Assembly: GCF_018494035.1 (NCBI RefSeq)
Contig: NZ_JABBFO010000001.1
Span: forward strand, 476,329 to 540,328
Origin: Rosenbergiella australiborealis
Lineage (GTDB): Bacteria; Pseudomonadota; Gammaproteobacteria; Enterobacterales; Enterobacteriaceae
Length of the DNA: 64,000 bases
Direction of reading: 5' to 3'
The position numbers and the translations under genes were made by a program. The first letter of the stretch is position 1. Each line of letters starts with the position of its first letter. Shown in pieces: positions 59,757 through 64,000 of this stretch. The notes beneath the pieces were generated by a model. The model was not told where the DNA came from. It saw nothing but the letters and a program-made list of their open reading frames with translations, and did not search any database.

Positions 59757-60154
59757 TGTGTCACTTTTAAAGCAGAACCTTGGCAAACTGCTTCTCGATA
59801 GCATACGGAATTCGTGGTGATGACTTCACACTGGTGCACGAGTATCGCATTCGCTTTCAATGTTGCAGCTTTTAGTTGCATGCGTTTGCGCGCGATGCTC
59901 AAATTAGCGGGAGAGTTCTGTATACTGGCCTGACAGTCTTCGCCGGACACTTCACCTAAATCCCGAAAGGGCTTGTTAATCAGATCAGCGGGATCGGTAT
60001 ACAGTTGTACAGAGGATGCGCGATGCATTTTATGTACTCTATCATGATTCTGCGTTAAATTTTTTTCAGGAAATGGCTCAACCGGCTTGTAAGCAGTTGT
60101 ACAGCCGGTTAGTCCTACAATTACCATACAGAGTGGCAATAAACGTAAACGCAT
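59753..60154 (-). CDS. rcsF: Outer-membrane lipoprotein RcsF
   Basis: The sensor that feeds envelope damage into the Rcs phosphorelay; in E. coli it is threaded through BamA-OMP complexes. The 133-residue precursor has a lipoprotein signal ending in LTGC (Cys18). The folded domain has the four Cys of RcsF (EDCQAS, HQCEV, SVCYREAVC), which form two disulfides. The linker between the lipid anchor and the domain (about residues 19-47) has only three Pro, where E. coli is Pro/Ala/Lys-rich. The start at 60154 follows GAGGA. Confidence 0.93.
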   Translation of the reverse strand: MRLRLLPLCMVIVGLTGCTTAYKPVEPFPEKNLTQNHDRVHKMHRASSVQLYTDPADLINKPFRDLGEVSGEDCQASIQNSPANLSIARKRMQLKAATLKANAILVHQCEVITTNSVCYREAVCQGSALKVTQ

Positions 60155-60211
60155 TGAATCATCCTCACTCAGCTCTTTGAGAAAGCTATAGCATACCAAT
60201 ATCGATAGGGT

Positions 60212-60242
60212 TAAAAAAAGAAAGGCGACTTTCGTCGCCTTT
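60212..60242 (-). terminator. Rho-independent terminator of metQ
   Basis: On the minus strand, a 9-bp stem (aaaggcgac / gtcgccttt) with a GAAA-type loop and TCTTTTTTT tail, 20 bases past the metQ stop; it closes the metNIQ operon. Confidence 0.9.
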
Positions 60243-60262
60243 GCATTCTATATTACCAGTAT

Positions 60263-61081
60263 TTACCAACCTTTGACGGCACCGCCGTTAAAAATTTTAT
60301 CTGCGGCTTGTTCCACTTGCTCTGACTGATAAGCACTAATAAATTTCTTAACATTTTCTGCATCCTTATTGTCTTCGCGTGTAACGATAAGGTTGGTGTA
60401 AGGGGAGTCTTTATCTTCGGTAAATAGTCCGTCTTTAACCGGTGTTAAGCCAATTTGGCTCGCAAAAGTCGTATTGATAATTGCGATGGCGATTTTATTA
60501 TCGTCTAAGGAACGAGGAAGCTGAGGAGCCTCAAGTTCAACAATTTTAATATTTTTAGGGTTTTCAGTAATGTCTAGCGCAGTAGGTAATAACCCAACAT
60601 TGTCTTTCAGTTTAATTAACCCAACCTTTTGTAATAGCAACAAAGAGCGACCTAAATTGGTGGGGTCATTAGGAACGGCGATTTGCGCCCCGTCTTGTAA
60701 TTGGTCTAGCGATTTAATCTTCTTCGAGTACCCAGCGATAGGATAGATGAATGTTTTTGCTACAGCCGTGATCTTATAGCCACGATCTTTGATCTGTTGG
60801 TCTAAGTAAGGTTTATGTTGGAAGGCATTGGCATCAATGTCACCTTTGCTTAATGCTTCGTTAGGCAGAACATAGTCCGTAAATGGGACGAGCTGGACGT
60901 CGAGATTGTACTGATCTTTCGCAACTTTTTGAGCGACCTCTGCAACTTGTTGTTCAGGGCCTGCAATCACACCGACTTTGATATGATTAGGATCTTGTTG
61001 CGCCTTTTGATCGCAGCCGACCAATGCTAAGGTGGCGATGACTGCACTGACTGTAGCGAATTTTTTTAGTGTAAAAATCAT
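60263..61081 (-). CDS. metQ: D-methionine-binding lipoprotein MetQ
   Basis: The substrate-binding component of the MetNIQ methionine importer, a lipoprotein facing the periplasm. The 272-residue precursor has a signal peptide ending in LALVGC (Cys23). The NLPA-family body shows IKVGVIAGPEQQVAEVAQKVAK near 34-55, YVLPNEALSKGDIDANAFQHKPYLDQQ near 71-97, VPNDPTNLGRSLLLLQKVGLI near 136-156, and ends in NGGAVKGW like E. coli MetQ. It follows metI by 32 bases. Confidence 0.96.
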   Translation of the reverse strand: MIFTLKKFATVSAVIATLALVGCDQKAQQDPNHIKVGVIAGPEQQVAEVAQKVAKDQYNLDVQLVPFTDYVLPNEALSKGDIDANAFQHKPYLDQQIKDRGYKITAVAKTFIYPIAGYSKKIKSLDQLQDGAQIAVPNDPTNLGRSLLLLQKVGLIKLKDNVGLLPTALDITENPKNIKIVELEAPQLPRSLDDNKIAIAIINTTFASQIGLTPVKDGLFTEDKDSPYTNLIVTREDNKDAENVKKFISAYQSEQVEQAADKIFNGGAVKGW

Positions 61082-61113
61082 ACTCTTTCCTTAATGATTA
61101 TTAAGACTGATTA

Positions 61114-61767
61114 TTATTTGTGAGTGACAAGTCTAACAACACGATCGCCGATAACTTGGATTAGATAAACCAAAATAACCAATAAAACTAACACGGTATT
61201 CATGATGGTCGCGTTATAACCAATGTAGCCGTATTGAATACCAATTTGTCCTAATCCGCCAGCACCTACAGCCCCCCCCATCGCGGAGTAACCAACAAGT
61301 GTTATGAGTGTGATCGTTGCAGCATTAATTAGCCCAGGTAATGCTTCAGGCAAAAGGACCTTACGAATAATTTGTAAAGGTGTTGCGCCCATCGCCCGCG
61401 AAGCTTCAATTAATCCAGAGGGTAATTCAAGAAGAGCATTTTCTACCATACGTGCGATAAAAGGTGCCGCGCCAATAGTCAGTGGGACAATCGCTGCCTC
61501 TAGGCCGATAGATGTCCCGACTAACGCACGGGTAAATGGAATCATCCATACGAGAAGAATGATAAAAGGGACCGAGCGAAAAATATTAACTATTGCCGAA
61601 ATAATACGGTAAAGGATTTGACTCTCTTTTATCTGCCCCGGGCGAGTAATATAAAGTAAAACGCCGATAGGTAATCCGATTACAAAACCAAAAAAGCCTG
61701 AGACAAATGTCATGACTAAGGTTTCCCAAATGCCGCCTGCAAGTAACCAAACCATTGCCTCAGACAT
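61114..61767 (-). CDS. metI: Methionine ABC transporter permease MetI
   Basis: The membrane component of MetNIQ, 217 residues as in E. coli, with five hydrophobic segments and the EAA loop [31 protein letters not shown] near 120-150 that contacts the ATPase. Its start overlaps the metN stop by 8 bases, so the subunits are made together. Confidence 0.96.
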   Translation of the reverse strand: MSEAMVWLLAGGIWETLVMTFVSGFFGFVIGLPIGVLLYITRPGQIKESQILYRIISAIVNIFRSVPFIILLVWMIPFTRALVGTSIGLEAAIVPLTIGAAPFIARMVENALLELPSGLIEASRAMGATPLQIIRKVLLPEALPGLINAATITLITLVGYSAMGGAVGAGGLGQIGIQYGYIGYNATIMNTVLVLLVILVYLIQVIGDRVVRLVTHK

Positions 61768-62791
61768 AACCTAACACCTCTGCTTTTACTTGTTGTTGTT
61801 GTAGCCATGCTATCGCTTGTTGGCATTGTTCCGTTTCACCGGCCATTTCTGTGAGCATAATTCCAAATTTAACCCCACCGGCATAATCCATTTGTGCACT
61901 AATTATGTTGCAATCAACATTAAAGCGTCGTGATATATCGGAAAGAAGCGGTGCATCCACTGATTGCCCGGTAAACTCCAACCGAATTAACGGTATTTTT
62001 CCAGCGCTAAGTTGTGGCGTAAGGCGTTGTTGGTAATCTTCTGGGATATCAAGATGCAGGGTAGATTGAATAAATTGCTGAGCAAGAGGTGTTTTCGGAT
62101 GGGAAAAAACTTCACTTACTTTATCGTTCTCAATCAACTCCCCTTTACTGATCACTGCAACTTGATCGCAAATACGCTTAACAACATCCATTTCATGTGT
62201 AATAAGAAGAATAGTTATTCCTAAACGGCGGTTAATATCTTTGAGTAATTCAAGGATAGAGCGGGTTGTTGCGGGATCTAAGGCGCTGGTGGCTTCATCA
62301 CATAACAATATTTTAGGATCACACGCTAATGCACGGGCGATAGCGACCCTTTGTTTTTGTCCGCCTGATAAGTTGCTTGGCCGGGCATCGTATTTGTCCG
62401 ATAGGCCAACCAATTCTAAAAGTTCGGTGACTCGTTGTTTAATTTTCGCTTTGCTGTGGTTCTCAAGCTCGAGAGGGAGTGCAACATTGCCAAACACAGT
62501 ACGAGAATTGAGGAGATTGAAATGTTGGAAAATCATTCCAATTTCACGGCGAGCAAGCGTTAACTCATGAGCACTGAGTGACGTTAAGTCGCGATCACCT
62601 ACAATTACCCTTCCTGAGGTTGGGCGCTCAAGTAAATTAACACACCGTATTAAGGTACTTTTTCCTGCCCCTGATGCACCAATGACGCCATAAATCTGTC
62701 CTTGCGGAACGTGGAGCGACACATCCTTCAATGCATGAATGGTAAGATTTCCCTGTTGAAACCTTTTCGTTATATTTTCAAGTTTTATCAT
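61760..62791 (-). CDS. metN: Methionine ABC transporter ATP-binding protein MetN
   Basis: ATPase of the MetNIQ importer, 343 residues as in E. coli. Walker A is [12 protein letters not shown] near residues 38-49, the signature [15 protein letters not shown] near 140, Walker [14 protein letters not shown] near 161, and the switch His ITHEMDV near 198. The C-terminal ACT-like domain (about 260-343) provides methionine feedback (trans-inhibition) in E. coli. First gene of metN-metI-metQ, with a predicted promoter and MetJ box upstream. Confidence 0.97.
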   Translation of the reverse strand: MIKLENITKRFQQGNLTIHALKDVSLHVPQGQIYGVIGASGAGKSTLIRCVNLLERPTSGRVIVGDRDLTSLSAHELTLARREIGMIFQHFNLLNSRTVFGNVALPLELENHSKAKIKQRVTELLELVGLSDKYDARPSNLSGGQKQRVAIARALACDPKILLCDEATSALDPATTRSILELLKDINRRLGITILLITHEMDVVKRICDQVAVISKGELIENDKVSEVFSHPKTPLAQQFIQSTLHLDIPEDYQQRLTPQLSAGKIPLIRLEFTGQSVDAPLLSDISRRFNVDCNIISAQMDYAGGVKFGIMLTEMAGETEQCQQAIAWLQQQQVKAEVLGYV

Positions 62792-62869
62792 TATAGTAGT
62801 TTAATTAATATCGTTATGCCGCTAAAGCAGTGGTACCAAAAATCGCTTTTGGTGTTTTGGGGGATGTTA

Positions 62870-62885
62870 AGCTATCTAGACGGCT
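62870..62885. promoter_or_regulatory. Probable MetJ operator (met box pair)
   Basis: Two adjacent 8-mers, AGCTATCT and AGACGGCT, match the met box AGACGTCT at 5 of 8 and 7 of 8 positions. MetJ binds tandem boxes, and this pair lies about 20 bases past the predicted metN -10, so methionine repression is likely. One box is weak. Confidence 0.55.
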
Positions 62886-62901
62886 AAATCAATCTGGCCG
62901 T

Positions 62902-62930
62902 ATCATTCTAAGTACAAAACACACCTTCAA
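62902..62930 (-). promoter_or_regulatory. Predicted promoter of metNIQ
   Basis: On the minus strand TTGAAG (complement of 62925-62930), 17 bases, AATGAT (complement of 62902-62907). Each box matches the sigma-70 consensus at 4 of 6. The met box pair lies just downstream. Confidence 0.45.
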
Positions 62931-63011
62931 ATTTTCGCTAATAATAGTACTTATTAATATAAGGACTACAATCGCTGGTCAGTAAAGACCGTGATCATTG
63001 TGCAGGGTTCG

Positions 63012-63020
63012 TGCGATAAT
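63012..63020 (+). promoter_or_regulatory. Possible extended -10 promoter of gmhB
   Basis: TGC-GATAAT, about 32 bases before the gmhB ATG, without a clear -35. Offered as the best candidate only. Confidence 0.35.
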
Positions 63021-63052
63021 AGCAGTCTGACTTAAATGGAGTAATTTCTGCT

Positions 63053-63610
63053 ATGAAACCCGCAATTTTTCTAGACCGTGATGGAACAATTAATCTTGAT
63101 CATGGTTACGTACACACCAGTGATGACTTTCAGTTCATTGATGGTGTGATTGACGCCATGATTGAATTAAAAAAAATGGGCTACCTCTTGGTTCTCATCA
63201 CCAATCAGTCGGGTATCGCAAGAGGCCTATTTACTGAAGAGCAGTTTATGCATTTAACTGAATGGATGGATTGGTCTTTAGCAGATAGAGGCGTAGATCT
63301 CGACGGTATCTATTTCTGCCCGCACCATCCGCAAGCTGCCGTTGAGACGTATCGTCAAGATTGTGAATGTCGTAAGCCTAAGTCTGGAATGTTTTTGGAT
63401 GCCAAAGCAGAATTCGATATAGATATGAGCGCTTCATATATGATTGGTGATAAGAAGGAAGATATGTTGGCGGCGTTAGCGGCCGGTGTAGGGCATAAAA
63501 TATTGGTGAGAACAGGCAAAGAAGTCACCCAGGAGAGTGAATCTGTCGCTGATGGGGTGATTAATAGCTTAGCTGACCTTCCCAAATACCTTGCAAATAG
63601 GCATAAATAG
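63053..63610 (+). CDS. gmhB: D-glycero-beta-D-manno-heptose-1,7-bisphosphate 7-phosphatase
   Basis: Removes the C7 phosphate in ADP-heptose synthesis for the LPS inner core. The 185-residue HAD-family protein has the nucleophile motif FLDRDGTIN at residues 6-14, motif [13 protein letters not shown] near 49-59, a zinc loop with CPHHP and CECRKPKSG (about 91-115), and motif [15 protein letters not shown] near 131-142. Close to E. coli GmhB (191). It is the last protein gene before an rRNA operon, the E. coli gmhB-rrnH order. Confidence 0.95.
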   Translation: MKPAIFLDRDGTINLDHGYVHTSDDFQFIDGVIDAMIELKKMGYLLVLITNQSGIARGLFTEEQFMHLTEWMDWSLADRGVDLDGIYFCPHHPQAAVETYRQDCECRKPKSGMFLDAKAEFDIDMSASYMIGDKKEDMLAALAAGVGHKILVRTGKEVTQESESVADGVINSLADLPKYLANRHK

Positions 63611-63682
63611 CTGTCTTTCTCATCATAATGAGTGAAGTTTGAACGCTTAAACGTTTTTTTTGAAAAAAAACCTCAAAGGGTA

Positions 63683-63710
63683 TTGCGCCTTTTTCTTAAC
63701 TCCCTATAAT
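63683..63710 (+). promoter_or_regulatory. rRNA operon promoter P1
   Basis: TTGCGC (63683-63688), 16 bases, TATAAT (63705-63710), with a GC-rich discriminator (gcgcatcc). T and A runs just upstream (about 63652-63671) look like an UP element. This is the growth-rate and ppGpp/DksA-controlled type of rrn P1. Confidence 0.85.
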
Positions 63711-63799
63711 GCGCATCCACTGACACGGCAAAGCACGATACGCAGCGCGGTGACAGGGACTGAAGCGATTTAGTCCGGGAGAAAAAATCAAAATAATGA

Positions 63800-63827
63800 T
63801 TGACTCCTGAGGTGAAGCGAGTAATAT
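63800..63827 (+). promoter_or_regulatory. rRNA operon promoter P2
   Basis: TTGACT (63800-63805), 16 bases, TAATAT (63822-63827), followed by a C-rich discriminator. Spacing of about 117 bases from P1 is normal for enterobacterial rrn operons. Confidence 0.8.
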
Positions 63828-63867
63828 ACGCCACCTCGCGACAACGAGTTAAAACGTTGATTCGCAA

Positions 63868-63880
63868 TGCTCTTTAACAA
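63868..63880 (+). promoter_or_regulatory. rrn antitermination boxA
   Basis: TGCTCTTTAACAA is the enterobacterial boxA recognised by NusB-NusE to make rRNA transcription resistant to Rho. It sits about 55 bases after P2, as expected. Confidence 0.9.
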
Positions 63881-64000
63881 TTTATCAGACAATCTGTGTG
63901 GGCACTCGCAGGATTGATATCGCAAAAAACTTTGTAGTATCAAGTCTTGAAGAGTGACACTGAAAATTCATTTACGAATAACAGAATAATTTCTTTGAGC
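63881..64000 (+). other. 16S rRNA precursor leader (mature 16S not reached)
   Basis: The sequence after boxA is the enterobacterial rrn leader; its end (cagaataatttctttgagc) resembles the E. coli stretch ending TTCTTTGAGC, about 11-14 bases before the mature 16S 5' end. The window stops just before the 16S gene. Confidence 0.85.

Overview
The window is a stretch of core chromosome from a gammaproteobacterium of the order Enterobacterales. Nearly every protein reads as a close relative of an Escherichia coli protein of nearly the same length, and the gene order follows the E. coli block from aceF to gmhB and on to an rRNA operon. Base composition looks to be in the mid-40s % G+C by eye, and many genes present in E. 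coli are absent between retained neighbours. This points to a compact-genome relative, perhaps Erwiniaceae-like; the genus cannot be fixed from this sequence. No insertion sequence, prophage, integrase, tRNA gene or CRISPR array was seen.

Layout. 1-5.1 kb: central carbon metabolism (end of aceF, lpdA, acnB). 5.2-10.6 kb: yacL, yacC, cueO behind a CueR-type copper promoter, hpt, a 0.5-kb spacer without a gene, and the ABC exporter pair yadGH. 10.6-17.3 kb, minus strand: panC, panB, folK, pcnB, gluQ, dksA, sfsA, thpR, covering pantothenate and folate synthesis, RNA 3' end metabolism and the stringent response. 17.3-28.6 kb: hrpB, mrcB (PBP1b), hemL (minus), erpA, mtn (minus), dgt, degP. 28.6-34.1 kb: a cold-shock gene with a cold-box leader, then yaeH, dapD, glnD and map on the minus strand.

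34.2-57.2 kb is a largely plus-strand block. It holds translation factors (rpsB with its S2 autoregulatory leader, tsf, frr), pyrH, isoprenoid and phospholipid synthesis (dxr, uppS, cdsA), envelope stress and outer-membrane assembly (rseP, bamA, skp), lipid A synthesis (lpxD, fabZ, lpxA, lpxB), rnhB, dnaE, accA, yaeR, tilS, yaeQ and arfB, with only rof on the minus strand. 57.2-62.8 kb, minus strand: proS, trmO, rcsF and the methionine transporter metQ-metI-metN. The window closes with gmhB and the promoter/leader of an rRNA operon, stopping about a dozen bases before mature 16S rRNA would be expected.

Much of the set serves the cell envelope: cdsA, uppS, mrcB, the lpx genes, bamA, skp, degP, rseP and rcsF make up most of a lipid A, peptidoglycan, outer-membrane-protein and stress-sensing circuit. 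I found no previously undescribed multi-gene system. The points most worth a second look are a non-canonical AUU start on pcnB, a ThpR that has lost its first catalytic HxTx motif, a perfect 26-bp palindrome inside lpxD, an unexplained spacer where E. coli has can, panBC without panD, and an RcsF whose proline-rich linker is largely missing.
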